A program made the position numbers and the translations under genes. This document shows positions 36,377-50,500 of a stretch of DNA of 64,000 bases, in pieces. Under the pieces are notes generated by a model, which was not told the origin of the DNA, made no database searches, and saw nothing but the letters and a program-made list of their open reading frames with translations. How positions within the stretch are numbered: the first letter of the stretch is position 1; each line of letters begins with the position of its first letter. This DNA comes from Ficedula albicollis (lineage: Eukaryota; Chordata; Aves; Passeriformes; Muscicapidae), in the NCBI RefSeq assembly GCF_000247815.1, contig NC_021680.1:868001-932000 (forward strand), in the 5' to 3' direction.

Positions 36377-39300
36377 GGTACTTTTTTGGATGTCTTATGC
36401 TGGTGATTGTCCCTTTTGTCTTCCTCCCCACTCCTGTATCCCAACGAGATTCTCCAGGTTTTCCTTGACCTGTAAAACTAGAAGCAAACGCTGTCTGTGT
36501 CATTGATCTGTTACTGCTTGTGTTATTCCTGAAACACAACGATGACACGAATAAGTTACATGTAACAACTCTGCTGCTTTTCTTGGCTTACGGCACGTAA
36601 TTGTTGCGAGTGCCACCAGCCTGAGCCTTCACACATATCAAATGAGGAAGATCAGGCTTCAGGTTTTCTGGAGAGCGTGGTCTGTTCAAGCACCTTTGTG
36701 TTTATTTTGGAAGCTTGAAAAGCTGGTGCAGTGGGATGAGGCTGTCTGTCTGCTCTCTGTCTGGTGCATCAATGAGCAAAGTTATACTTAGCACAATTAA
36801 TTGCAATAGAAGTCTGGGATTTTTAGCGGTTTGCACTATGTTTAGCTTGCTGCTTCTTGCCTACCTTGCTTCTGTTAATCCCAGCCTAGAGCTGAGACTA
36901 TAAGATGCAGCCTCATGAAAAAATATCTCTGCTGTTGTTGAGAGGAGTTCCAAAGAAAGCAGTTTGCCTTTGGATTGTTTGTTTGTTGGGATTACTTTCT
37001 AAAGGTAAAATGAGAATGTGCTTAAGAAGAGGACATCTGGCACCAGCCTATCTGATTGTTACCCAAGGTTGTATCTTCCATGAGTGGAAGCAGGAATGTG
37101 GTTTCAAAATTAGCCACAGTGAGGAACTTGTTGATAAAGTCATATGTTGTGATGTGCTTGTAGTTTGACACTTAACGTGTAGATAAATGGGAAAAAATTC
37201 CATGACAGGGCCCAGCTAGCTCACAAACTATAAAAATCAGTATACACTTCAAGCACGTGAAAATACATCCCATAGCCCAAGGACAATAACTAATTATTCA
37301 TAGTCTGTGTTTAAAAATAACTCATTATCCCTCTCCCTCATAAAGAATCTGATGTGGTAGTGTCTTCTCTCCTTCCCCAAGAAATTGCAATCGGATTAGC
37401 TAGTATTTGTTTGTTTCCTCTTGCTTATTAGCCTTTTTTTTTTTCCTTGCATGAGCACATCTGGAGAAGTTTGCGGACAATGAATCAAGCTGAAACTGTG
37501 CCATGTTTGTGCACAGCTAAATATGGGTTACAAACCTATGAGTGACAAGTGTTATTCATAGGATTAAAAGTAAAGCCTTGCACAGTTGTTTGAGGAACCA
37601 CAGCAGCATAGCAAAAGAAAACAGGAGCAGAAAGCTTAGCCTTATTGTCTGCATTGTCTGATAAACAATGAGAACACTAACACTAATTATTTCACCATGA
37701 ATGGCTGGGGGAGGGAAGGAATATCGAGCACATGAAAAGTGGAGAAGCGTTTTCTGGCATGGTGAGAAATAGAGCTTTTGATGTCACTGCTTTTCTTTTC
37801 CAGGAGTCTCTGTGATCATGAGCTGCTGTGTAGGGGAGTTGTTCCAAATGAAAGGTGACTGAAGAGTGTCCCTAGTAGTGAAAACATGTATTTTAGAGAA
37901 AAAGAGCTCAGCAGCCACTTAAAGACAGAGTGCTGTTTATTTCTGTGCATCTCTACTTGGTGGTGGTGTGCCATCCACTTTGTCTCTGTCCAAAGAAGTA
38001 ATTACTGCCATGAGGGGAGCTGGTCTGGTTGCAGAGCCTGTAAAACTTCGTCTGTTAGCACAGAGAAAAGAATTTAGCAGTAAAGTCCCATCATTGCTGG
38101 TCTCTGCGGCTTGCCAGCAGTATGACAGTGATGTGAATACAGTAGGACTTTACAATGTCTGGGATGTGATTTCAGTGTGACACTGAGGTCTTGTCTGACT
38201 TCACTATGAGATCTAAATCATAGTCTGGCTATTTTTGCATTTCCTGCCTTAGCTGCACTAGTTCCAGGGGTGGCTGTTTCATTCTGCGTTCTGGAGGTTC
38301 AGCAGCTTCTGCTTAAATGAATTAGCCAGGACGTTATCATGGAAATACAGTTTCCTTACCCACAGATGGAGTTTGAAATATAATTAGTTTCCTCTAACCT
38401 GATGTTTGAATAGTGGACAGGAGCAGCAGATTTGCTTGTCAAAGTGATAGGTTTAATTGCTCGTGAAACACAAATCATGTGAGTGCTGTTAGATGATGTT
38501 TCCAAGAACTGGTTTTGACACACAACTAATGTTTCTGTAAAATATGTATCGACATGTGTTCTGGGTGAGGGCTTCCATTCAGACTTGTGGCATGTGTGCA
38601 AAGGGTAGGAGGGGGGAGGTGTCTTGCCTGGATTAATGCTATGATTCTTTTTATTTTTTTCCCTTCTCTCTAAAAGTGATAACTGACTTTTGAAAGCATC
38701 CACCCATGTTTTGAGGTCTTTTGCTCTGCTCTTTGAAACAGGTTTTGTGAGGAGGAGGCAGGACAATAACTGAATAGAAAGCATTTTCAGTGCTAACTGT
38801 GAAAACAGAGCAATTACATTGCCTGGTGTGGCTGACTGAACATCCATGGATTTTGCAGGAATGAATTCTAAAGTCAGCATCACAGCATTGGTGTTAAATG
38901 TTGCATGTGATGGGAGTAGAATCAGTTTTTGCCTGATGCACGGTCTGTGTCTGAACAGGTTGCAAACTTCTGTGACGGACTTGTCAGATTCATTGATGAT
39001 GTGCCTGCTCTAAGCTCACTGCAAAGGCTCCTGTGCTAAAATTGAAAAAGAAGAGTTGCTGAAATATGTAAAAAATAACACAGGGAAGAGTCTGTTCTTG
39101 AATGCTCATCCTGCAAACAGACATGGTTGCTCTGGGGCCTTATCTGGACTAGGAAATGTCTCTCTCTTTTAGCAGCAGTGCTAAAAGACGATGATAATTG
39201 TACAAACTCCAGTGCAGATGGGATATGGACTCTTTCATCACTTTGTCCTCTAATCCTGCAGGCAGTCTGGAGACATTCCTTGCTGCTGGAATGACCCTTC

Positions 39301-39934
39301 TTGCCCCCCTTTCTCCTGGCAGAAGGAGAAGGCTCTTCAAGCATATCCTAGAAAGGCTCCATGCCTTTTCATGCACATCAATCTGCAGACAGAGCTTCAC
39401 TGGCTCTGACTCCAGAAAAAGTTAGACCCTAGACCAGTCAGAAACTTCTCTTGGCTGCCTCAAACCTGAGTTCCAGGCTTTTAAGTATTGGCCCTCAGAA
39501 AATACCAGACCCATGCTCAGGACTAAAGCCATAATAATGTACGTGGTGTCATGTGGAGATTAAAAAATAGCTGTGGCTTGGGCACTGAGCAGAAGCATCT
39601 CCTAATCATGTGAAATGCAGTTCAAAAGCCCAATTTCTGTGAGCTATCCATTCCAGCAGTTTGTTGTCTGCCCTGCTCAGCTCTTTTATATCAATGGTTT
39701 TAACTCTGTTTTGAGGGGTTTCTGGTTCCTTGCAGCCTGCCTCGCTATGACTTTGTAAGTAGCTTTTTATATCTACCTTTTCTTTTTATATTCTAGTTTT
39801 ATTCCACTCTTTGCAGTCGCATCTAAAAACACCCGGATTATCCATTTCCAAGCCGTCTTGCTTTGGATGAATACCAACAGGCTTTGGTAACGGGTAGCAT
39901 CTTCTTGTCAGCAGATCCTTTCCTTCCAGCCCTG

Positions 39935-40150
39935 CTCATGCTGCTGGCCGGCGTTTTTCCGAGCTGTGCGAGTGGGGATGGGGAGTGTGAGCCGCGCCCC
40001 CCTGCCCGGGGTCCCGCCTGCCCCCCGGCTCCACCCGAGCCCGAACAGGTCCCACCAGGTGGCGGCATCTCCATTGCGGTGGTGCAGGACCTGGCCAGGA
40101 TGCCCGAAACACGCGGGGGGGATCCTGGTCCTCTCCGCTTCCAAACCTTA
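39935..40150. promoter_or_regulatory. GC-rich islet in RASAL2 intron 1
   Basis: About 200 bases rich in G, C and CpG (for example GAGCCGCGCCCCCCTGCCCG) stand out from AT-rich intron on both sides. It contains the CTCF-type motif listed next. It could be an insulator, an enhancer or an alternative promoter of RASAL2. No exon of the known short isoform (starting MQTPEVPAERSP in human) is seen next to it. Confidence 0.45.
40052..40065 (+). promoter_or_regulatory. CTCF core motif
   Basis: CCACCAGGTGGCGG fits the 14-base CTCF core CCASYAGRKGGCRS at every position, in forward orientation. An exact match within a CpG islet is more convincing than a lone motif, but occupancy is not shown. Confidence 0.55.
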
Positions 40151-40680
40151 TCACTCATCTCCACAGGCTCAGTTACCAAGTACTCTAGGGGCCGTCTAAC
40201 AAGGGGGAGGCAGGAACGTTGTAGTTAATGTAAAAACCGGAAAAAAAAGCCCCTCGTAGCCAGGCAGGGAGGCAATCTGATAGGTGAGATGGCTGTTACT
40301 GAGGGTTTTTTCCTCCTTGAGACGTGTGCAGGTAGTGAGCTGGGCTGGGGTTTGTATACCACTGCCTTTCTGAGTGGGTATGGAGCTGCAGTTCCTTGCA
40401 GGAGAACTTTTTCTTTTAGGAAGGACTTTACAGGGGATAAGGTGAGGGTGTGGCCGAGACCCTTGGAGACCTGCACGGCATCTGTGCAGCCAGTCTTGTG
40501 TTGGAAAGGAGAGAAGGTCAGTGTTCACGAGTGTTCCTTTCCTTCTGATCAATAGGCTTATTTTTAACTCCACCAGAAAGTTGGTGCAAAAGCAGGCTTG
40601 AAGATAAACCTTGTTGGGCCGGGAAATGTCATTTCCTGAGTGTTTTGGACAATGCCTGTTGTGGTGATATTTGACCTTAT

Positions 40681-40838
40681 CGTAGCCTTCAGGTACTGAA
40701 TGAGGGACAGTGTAGCCTTCAGGTACCGAATGAGGGACAGATGTTGAATACCGACAGCATAAAGCTTTTGTTAGCGTAGCCTTCAGGTACTGAATGAGGG
40801 ACAGACGTTGAATACCGACAGCATAAAGCTTTTGTTAG
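40681..40838. repeat. 64-bp tandem repeat, 2.5 copies
   Basis: A 30-base partial copy at 40681-40710 is followed by full copies at 40711-40774 and 40775-40838. Each unit opens with GTAGCCTTCAGGTACTGAAT or a one-base variant; full units close with AAAGCTTTTGTTAG. Confidence 0.95.
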
Positions 40839-43800
40839 TTTTCTTGAAATGAGAGGTAACAAAGAATTCTGGTTGGAGACCCATTGTAAAAGGCAGAGTT
40901 TAATCAAAACCGAGGTTTTAGGTGACTGTGTTTGCTGCAGATGAGAAGTGTGCTGTGGGCAGAGATGCTGCTTTCCCTTGCCAGCCAGCAGCAGGGAATA
41001 TCAAAGGATCAGAGAAGTGCTCTTACAGATGATGTGCTCATGCCTGCTCTCTGACAGCTCCTCTAACAGCCCTTTTTGACTCCAGGGAATTCTTACGAGC
41101 ATGCAGGGGGTGAATTACAGATCTTCTCTGCCTTTTTCTCCTGTGCAGAGGTGACTTGAGTGGAGCTGAGGGCTGGACACAGCCCGTTTTCTCCTTGGTT
41201 GCTTTACTCTGGAATCTTATTGCAGAATCAACCCTTTGACGTTAAAACTGTTTGCCTTTCCTCTTTTTAAGGAACACTGACAGGAATTTATACATAAAAG
41301 AAGTTCTAAAAATTTTTGGGGGAGTTTTTAGCTGGACTCCTTCAGCTGGCTGTGTTGTTGCAAGTGTTGCCTAGGTTACTAATTTACTAAGTCACTTAAA
41401 TATTTGGAGGCATCAACAATACTAGAGTATGCTGGGGAAAATGAGGATGACATTATTTCAAAACACTGGTTTCCTGACTCCTGTATTTCAGTCACACGAT
41501 TTATCTCTGGCTGAACATTTTCATGTGGTGCTGTTTCCTATTTTTAAACAATAGGGGAAAAAAAAGGGAAGATAAGAAGAGCATAGCTGTGACCTGTTGA
41601 CTTATTATGAGATCATGGATTCCTTTTAACTGATATTTATAGATTTTTATAAAAAATAGCTGAGGCTTCAGTATTTTCTGACATATACGCCTTTTTAGCC
41701 TCAGGGTCAGAAGTTAAGCTCTCATCTGAATTCTTTCGAAATCGTCTGTGAAGACACATGGTAATCATGGAAATACAAGTTGTATCTGCAAGGAAAGTAA
41801 CTAAGTGTTAAGAAATATTGCTGCATTTTGGTTTGTAAAAATCTCTCAAAGCCCCTTGTGTGTTTTGACACCCTCCTATCTGAGAAAGCCTTTATAAAAG
41901 TGATCAGGAGGGAATAGCATTTGTTAATTCGCTTTAATAGGGTTTCAAAAGGTCACAAAAATTTAGAAAGGCTCATCTCCAAGATTATTTTTCCGGGATT
42001 ATTTTTAATTGTAAAACAAGTTGAAGCAGTGCAAGTAATGAGGTCTTGGAGGTGAAGGGGTCTTTGCACTTAAGTAAATGTAAAACCAAGTCCTGGATTT
42101 AGATACTTTATTATCTAAAGAGATTTTTTTTTTCCAACTGGGAATACCCCATTAGAAATTAGCTCTTACACTGCAAGCACTGGCAGGCAGTTAAACACAT
42201 TAATTCTGCAATCTGTGGGAAAACGACACCCATTTCAGCAGATGTGAGATGCGTCTGGTGTGGATTTGCATAAGAATGCATATGCTTCTCTGTGAGTTTC
42301 TGCTTGATTAAAACTTGCAGGCACCTTTTCTCTTCCTCTGGTGCTGTGTCTGCATTCTTGGATATTAATGGTTTAATTGAAAATACCCCGGTTTTTTCTG
42401 TCTTAAGATAATTCATTTTATTTACACAGTGCTGCACTGTAGATGGGCTTGGTGCCCTATAGACAGAGGCTGCTGTGCTTGTCTTTTGGAATTTGTAGCC
42501 AGGACCAGAGAATAAAGGATATAGCAAACATGAAAAATGGCAAATGTGTTTGAAAGTGGATGAAGGATTACACGGTGGAGTATCAGGAGCTGGGAGGGGA
42601 TTGTGTGTATTCAGTCCCAGCTTCCAAGGAGGTGTGGGAATGGAAATCAGTACTGTGATGAGAGGAAGAGAAGTGCTGAGGAATCTGTGACTAAATATGA
42701 TCTCAGACTTAATCCCTCCCAGTGTTAGGCTTTTACAGTAGCAGTCCAAGAGATCTTCACCTCGGGTCTGCTCTCAATCTGGATGGCGTGAAAAGAACGT
42801 GGAAAAGTCCTTCAGGTAGACCATAGATGCTCTAGCATTCAATCTGAGAAAACTTTCTTAACTCTGGTAGCAGGGAATTGAAGCAAAGTACTGGGAGGCT
42901 GAAAGTACTGAAAAAGATTACTCGGATTTTGACTTAAAATTTCCAACAAGGAGACAAAACTTCCTAGGAATAAACATCTTGTGTCCATTGTATCCACATA
43001 ACGTGTAACAAACGCTGGATGCCCACTGCCACCTTCTAGGGCTTCAGGAGATGTTTTGTGTTGGGAAAGGGAGGAAACTTAAAGCAGAGGGGTCTGTGGG
43101 GCAGGCAGCAGATGGCAGTGAGCCAAATGGCACCAACAGCTTCATGTTCTCCTGAGAGAGCCCTGATGTTCCCTGGCTCTGGAATAGCAGCCTTCAGGGT
43201 TAGGCTGAGTAGGTTGGAAAGCCTGGAAATGTATGACACATCTGCTTTTTGGGGGATCCCTCACAGAGGAACTCCAGGTTACTACATTTCTCCTCTTGGG
43301 GCATGCATCATCCTTTGCTAGTAAGGGCTTGGAGAAAATATTGGTGGGTTTGGCACTTCTGGAGGGATTTCTACTCCGCGTTTGATACTTGCATGACAGA
43401 GTTAAAAACCTTGCTTGCTTTTTTCAGGATCTCATTACTTGAGTCAGTGGATTGGCTTGAGATAAGTGGAGGTAATTCACACCCTCATTTAGCTGACTCC
43501 TTAGTGCACTGATACTGGTCTCAACAAGATAGGGGACAGATGCTGCACTACTCAGCACAGTGTGTGCTATGAGGGTTCTAGAAAAATGTGTGCAAAGCAG
43601 CAGTGGCTGGGAGGGCTGAATGCAGTCCTTGAATCTCATTTAGAAATTAAATGATCACGTTGCTTCAGTTTTCTGTTCAATTTTGTCTTGACAAATGGTG
43701 ACTGCTTTGTTAACAGTTGTATCAGGGTTGAAGGAGGAAGGATCAGTTTCACTTACTTGCACCATTCATTGCCTTGCTGTGTGAGTGCATCCAAAGCATT

Positions 43801-44121
43801 AATGGTTTTATTTGAGAGGGCTGCTCTGAGCTGAGAAGGTGAGGAAATGAGGCACAAATAGGTCAGATAACTTGTCCAAGGACATACAAGAAACTTGGCA
43901 AAGAAGCCAGATCTCCTGAGACACCTACAGTGCTTTGCTTGTATGCCTTGGGTTGCACCACTTTGTGTTTGGGGTGTCTTTAAGCCTGCTGCTTTACTTG
44001 GATCCTCTGTAACTCCTAATAATCCTCTCAAATACCTGATTAGCTGTCAGATCTGTAGGTCAGCAAGGCAAGATGCTTTCAGCGGGGGGGACTTTCATGC
44101 AGGTGATTACATCTGCTTGCT

Positions 44122-44123
<2 letters not shown>

Positions 44124-44155
<32 letters not shown>
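44124..44155. repeat. T32 homopolymer
   Basis: A run of 32 T located 105 bases before the 234-base G tract. It is paired with a similar T31 run at 44508-44538 on the other side. Confidence 0.95.
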
Positions 44156-44158
<3 letters not shown>

Positions 44159-44260
44159 ATGGAGTATAGCTTTGGTTTTTTTGGAGTCAGATTTTCCTTG
44201 CCAGTTTTCTGGAACCTGACATGGCTCAGGCAGATCCAAGTGCTTCCCGTGTGAGCTCCA

Positions 44261-44495
<235 letters not shown>

Positions 44496-44506
44496 ATCTT
44501 TTATGT

Positions 44507-44507
<1 letters not shown>

Positions 44508-44538
<31 letters not shown>
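44508..44538. repeat. T31 homopolymer
   Basis: A run of 31 T, 13 bases after the 234-base G tract. Confidence 0.95.
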
Positions 44539-44541
<3 letters not shown>

Positions 44542-47500
44542 CCCCAGAAAGCCAAAGGTAAAGTTATGTTGACCTTCAAAATGGAATAAACTTGTCTCAT
44601 TACACTGATAGCAGGCTGGACCACTGGAATGAAGGTCTTTGGATAGCCAGCACTCATTAGCTTTTTGTAATTTGTAAGCAGGGCTGGGTGGTGCCTAAAT
44701 CATTAATTTCAGGTAGGTAACTCTTCAGTGCTGACTGAGGGAAGAAAATATATGGCAGATCAAAACTGGAAAACCATAGAACAATGGTTAAACCACTCTG
44801 AGCTCCAGCATCCTTCCCATGGCATTTGGGACCCAGTGCCAGCGTGTAACACAAGTTTGGCTGGCTTTGCCAACATTCGACTGATCCATAGTAGTTTTCC
44901 ATGTTAGTTAGGTGTTTTATTTTAGGAATAAAGTGCAGTGCAGGCTCTAGGAAAGAAGAGAAGACAAAATGCTTCCTGAAAAGATGTTTATTTGCATTAT
45001 GAGTTTATACCTCAAGCTGTACAGACAAGCTGCTGCCTTTGCTGCATTTCCTACTTGCTTAAATATGCTGGAACACATACATCACACACCAAAACCACAA
45101 TGTCCTTACACTTGCTAGGAAATCATTGGACTTCCTCATCAAATAATACTAAGTATTTCCTATTTTAAGGTATGTTTCTGTAATTATTTTCCATCTTTTT
45201 TTTTTTTTTGTTCAGGATGGTGGGTAGTTGATAGGTATCCTGGAAAATAAGAAGTCAGGAAAGAAACCAACATCATTCTAAAACAGATTTGAGAAGATTT
45301 ATCTTCCAAATGGCATTGGTTTATGGGGGTCCCTTTCTCTCTTGCTCTCTGGCAGCACTTGCTTGGAATGTCAGTGAGGTGTGGGGAGATTGATTACCCT
45401 GTTGAATGGATTTCATGGGGTCCTTCCTTAACTCCTTCCATTAGCTAAGGCCTTGCTCACTGAAGTTTTCAAATAGCCTCAACTCTCTAGAGATAATGAG
45501 TTTTATATCCCATATAGTGAAGTAGCAAAAAAAGTTTTATGGTCCTGCCGTAAATATCTATGTCAGTTTGCTTTCACATACCCTTGGCTGGCGACTCCTC
45601 TGCTTAAAGAAGCTCCTGTAGTTGTTCATGTCCAACTGTGTACATACAGGCAGAGCAGTGTGAACTGAGGCCATTTCTAATTCAACTCTCCTCATTTTGA
45701 TTCCTGTGATTACTAATTTCTCAATTTATAGCCATTAAATCATTGTAACCATTAAATCAATTAGGAGGAAAGCCTTTTTTTTTTTCAGCCCAGACAAGCT
45801 CTACAGACGGAAGTTAAGCATTTTCTGCTCTAATTTTTTTTTTTTTTTTTAACTTAGTAATAGGGAAGTCAGGAATATGAAGTAAATGGCCTCTGTTTGC
45901 AGAAATGATGAATGTGTACGATAAAAGAAGGGATGATAAGAAGGAAACAAATATTTTTTTATTCCAGACCAGTGCTGGAAATGAGGAATTTGCATGTTGT
46001 AAAAGTCAAAATATGTCTGAAATTTTCCTGGAAAAAAATTTGAGAAGAATGCAGTAATAATAGTTAAAAACCTAAGTGGTATGAAAGGGCATTAATCTTT
46101 ACAATTCTGGTAGAATTTTGCTTTCTGCTATTTTATTTTATCAGAATACATTGCTTTTTCTGTGTTAAAAACCAGAGAAGGGTGAAAATACAAAACTGTC
46201 TGAAAATGCAGTGTGGCTGTCAATGAGAAGTGTATGTTTGCTGTGAGAGCAGCATTCACCTGAATCATCATGTCTCAAATTTGTCTGGATCTTGACTTCA
46301 GCAAGGTGTTTGGCCAGTTATCTCAAAATGTGCATTTTTGGTAATTAGGGTTTTATGGCTCTCTTGGCACCTTTAACCTCCTGCTTATGTATAATGGTGG
46401 TGTAATACTGGTTATCTGTAATTATTACATATGCAAGCCAGTAAGCAACTGTGAATTATGCATAAGCAACTAGAAGGAGGCTTTCTCCTTAGTTCTGTAT
46501 TTTGACATACACATTTTAATAAAAATAGATTATTATCCCTGTCTTTTATGAATAATTTTAAGAACAATAGCTGTTACTATCGAGAGACAGTAACTGTGTT
46601 CTTTGCAGTGCTCCAAATCTCTTCTCAGAAGGGGCTGGAAACCAGCCTGGGACACAGCAAGTGCTCTGGTAGGAGTTAAAGTAGTTTCCCGGTGTGAGCG
46701 GGTTGCTGTTCCTATAAACAGGTGCCCAGAGTTAAATCAACCTGCTTCTTCTGTGCTGAGAAAATACTTGCTCTGATTACAGGCTGCAGCTTCGATGTTT
46801 CACTTAATTCTGTGGGGGAAAAAAAGGTCAGAGTGGACTGCTGGGCCCTAGTTTTCTGTGTGTTCAGGCTGATGACCTTTTGCATCTCTGCGTAATTACC
46901 ACAGGTATCTGCTGGCCAGGCCTTGAGATCTCTTGGCTGACATAGCCATCCCATGTTGTAAAACATGACCACCACATCTGTTTGCAGATTAGTCTCTACC
47001 TGGATGGCTCTGGAAAAGCTTTGGGATGAATCTCGAATGAGAGCTGTGGTCATGGGGGTGTTGGGAGGTTGATACCGAACAACGTAAATCTTTGCTGTCA
47101 AGACTGCAGTTGTTGTTGGAATTCAGAAGGGTTACCACCAGTTCAGTCTAAAAAGCATGCAATTAAGTTTAAAATTTAGGGTAGCTTTGAGGGAGACTTA
47201 GAGAGGAAAAGCTATAGTGTATCACTTGGAGTGTAGTTAATCTGTTTCAGCAGTTTACCAATTGAGATGTTCTAGCTGTACTTTTGATTTCCATTTATAA
47301 TAACCACTCAGTTCTATAGCTGACACAGTATCCCTCCCTGTTTTGTTTCCAGACTTTATTGATGTGGCTTCTTTGTGACCTACTTTCACTGCTTTAAGGT
47401 TGCTTTTTTCACTCCCTTCCAAAAGGAACTGCCTTCCATGAGAAATGCTGGAAGCTCACTAGTGAGTTTTTAATACTGATAGATGAAAACTCGGACCAGC

Positions 47501-50500
47501 CTGAGTGGCCTTCTGCCTACACCCAGGATAGATGATGTGACTGACTCTTGGGTACTTTCTTACTGAGTTCTGTTGCTGACCATTTTGAGACCCTGGAGGC
47601 GGGTGTTTGGAGAATTAGGGAAGGAAAAGCCTGTATTTCCTTGGAGCTCTCATTACTCGTGATGGAACTGTGACTCTTAGGGGCATCGCGTTGGCCTCCT
47701 GTCCTTGCAGGGCCTGCACTATGTCATGTGCTTATTACTTAAACACTTGCACAGCTGGAGGAAGCAACATCCCAGTTCTTATTACTTTTATTCATTCTGG
47801 GGTCTTCTTCATGTGAGTTGCTCCTCGTGGTTTTCTCTGTAGTTTCCACTGGTGATGATTCAGTTTGAGGCTGAGAGCTGTATCTCTCTTCAGTTAGTGG
47901 TGCCTTTGCTTTTTATCTGGGCAGGAGGTGTGTGTTCACTTCTTTTGTGGGGACACTTAAAACAGTTAGTGCGATGCAGATGTGTGGTTTTCAGCAGATA
48001 TGTAACATTTAACTAAATCTTATGGGGGGATTAATACCTCATTGGAAAAAAAGAATTCACCCCTGTAATTTCATAAAGCAGATGTAGCATTTGTAATCAT
48101 CATCTCGTAAAACTGGCTGCTTTTCTCCCTGCTCCATTTCACTCGGGTGTCCAGTTGGTATAAACATTGGTTACCCAAAAGCAAAATCTACTCCAGTCCT
48201 TTTTCTGGAACCTTGGTGGCTTTTTGGTTTCCAACAAAGAGTAGCCAGCTTTGTGTGTGTGTGTGGCTCTGTTATAAAATGAGCATGCTATTAATTTTAA
48301 CTGCACAGTTTTTGCTTGGAACAGCAATTCAAACCATGAGGGAAATTGTTTGTGTGTGTCAATACCAAAGCAAAGGTGACATTCAGCTCCCTTTAGGGCC
48401 TGGGGCTGAACTTGTCTTCATTCTTTTGGGGTTGGGTACACAGTGCCCTTAACCCACTTAGGAAAACCTTTACCAGAAGGTGAATGGAGAACATGAACTA
48501 CAATAGATATTCATTCACCAGTGCTGCAAGTAGCAAGGTATTGGAGGAGAAACAAGTTGTTGTAGTCCACTGCTGTTAGTCAGAATCCTCACTGCCTCCC
48601 TTGTTGCCTTGTGTCTAACCAGCTGTGGGCTTGTGTGCTGGTATGAACATGAGGGGGAGTTACGTTTGTAAGTGGAGTGCTGTAAGAGTCTGAGGGCTAA
48701 AAACGCAGCTGAAAGTAGCTGCACTGGAGTAATTTGTCTCAAAAGGCAACCTCTGGCATTGTGCTGAGTGTTACCAGGGCTCTGAGGTTAAAGGAGCTGC
48801 GTGTGATTGGGGAGAAAATGCAGGATTCAGCAAGTGTGGGGGTGCCAGCTGGAGTGACCGGGTGGTTTTCTGGATACACCATCTATTGCTCCATGTTTTC
48901 TGCCAGCAGGATGCTGGGTGAAAGCGGGGTGGTGCTGTTTTTGTTGGAAGCAAGCTTGGTACAAGAGGCCATGCTGGTCCAGAAGCACGGCGTGTGAAAG
49001 CTTTTAGTGGTTTGCAGCTTTTTAGGATGTTCTTTTTCGCTGGTTGAAATATCCAGCAAAGCAAGTGAAACATTGGCACCCATGAGGGATAGCTACTGAG
49101 TTTCATACCTTGGTTTTTGGTTTTGTTTTTTTGTTTTTGTTTTAAATCTTTCCCTTCATCAGCATATAGGAAAGAATGAATGCAAATCTATTCCCCAACA
49201 AATGCAGATGCACATGTTGCTTAGAAGCTGAGCTGGGCAGGAGCTCTGAATTATCAGCATTTGATTCCCAGAGCTTTGACAATCTCCAATCTCCTTAATA
49301 TTCTGATGAGCCACCATGGGTATTATTCCTTGCTTTTTTTTTTCCCTTGAAACTCATATTGCAATCTGAATGCTGTTGGTTTAGGATTAAAAGAGATGTT
49401 GGCTGGCTCTGTGCTTTGCACAATTTTCCTGTGACAGCAGAAAGAGGGAGAGTGGATAGTATGATTCTCTTTCTTCCACAGTAGTACAAATGAAGCCTGA
49501 ATTAGAAACAACTTTTAAAATTGAAAAGTTATCTCCTGTTCATAATTGTGTCTCTCTAATACTATGAGTACTAAAACACATAAATTATTCATGCAAGGAA
49601 GAAATCCTCAGAAATTTTTCTCAGGGAATCAGAGCACCTCCAAGGAAAAACTTTTTGCCTCTAAAGACACTTAGCAACTCTGCTCTGGATTCTCTGGCAA
49701 GAGTATTACTCCAGTTACAGCTTATCTTTAGAAATAATTGCAAATTGATTTTAAGAGAAACATGATTTTTAAAATGTAGCTTGCTTACCCAGGTGGCAAT
49801 TCGATTCATTTTAATGGTAGTGTAAATCTAGAGTAGCTTTCCATCCTAAGGGCTGGCCATTTTACTGTCCAGCTGTTTTCCAAATGATTTATTTCCTTTT
49901 CCCCCTTGGTTTCTTTGCCTCACCCCTTAGCTTCACTCTTGCTGCTCACAGTACAGTGAGGGAAGAACAGCTGCACTTAGCAGCTCCAATAAATGACTTT
50001 ATTAGAATTAGAACTGTGTCTGCATTACACTAATGCCAAAGGTCTTAGTTCATCTTGTAGCCTCTAAAACGGATTTGTCATCATTTCCACACTACCTCCT
50101 TACGGTGGGGGAAGACATCTCTGACTCACCCCCTGGATAAATGGGAATACAGGGAACTGGGTGCTGCTGCCAGGCAATTTGTTCAGGCTTTGTCAGTGGC
50201 TAGAAATGTCTTTCTCCTCACTTACTGTGATGTTAAGCATACCATGCAGGAAGACCTGCTTTACAGCAGCTCAGGAATAAGGATGAATTACCTTTCTGTC
50301 AAAATGATATAAAAAAATCCTTGAGGTTTTAAAGTGGATATTTAGAGGACAGTACAAATGTTATCCTAGGACACAGCAAAACCAATGTTCCATCTGAAAC
50401 CTAAAAATTCTTTAGCATTCCTTGCTCACAGAAAATAAAATTAAACACCTTACTCTTTTCAGGTGTTCCAGTGAACAGGTGAGTAGGGAGTTGCCTTTTT

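Noticed and set aside
38356..38883. Minus-strand frame of 175 codons
   Set aside because: No recognised motif; intronic and antisense to RASAL2. Probably chance.
42159..42749. Minus-strand frame of 196 codons
   Set aside because: No recognisable domain, no splice or promoter context, and composition like the surrounding intron. Probably chance.
46712..47101. Minus-strand frame of 129 codons
   Set aside because: Considered as a possible retrocopy, but no known protein was recognised and there is no poly-A tail at its 3' side.
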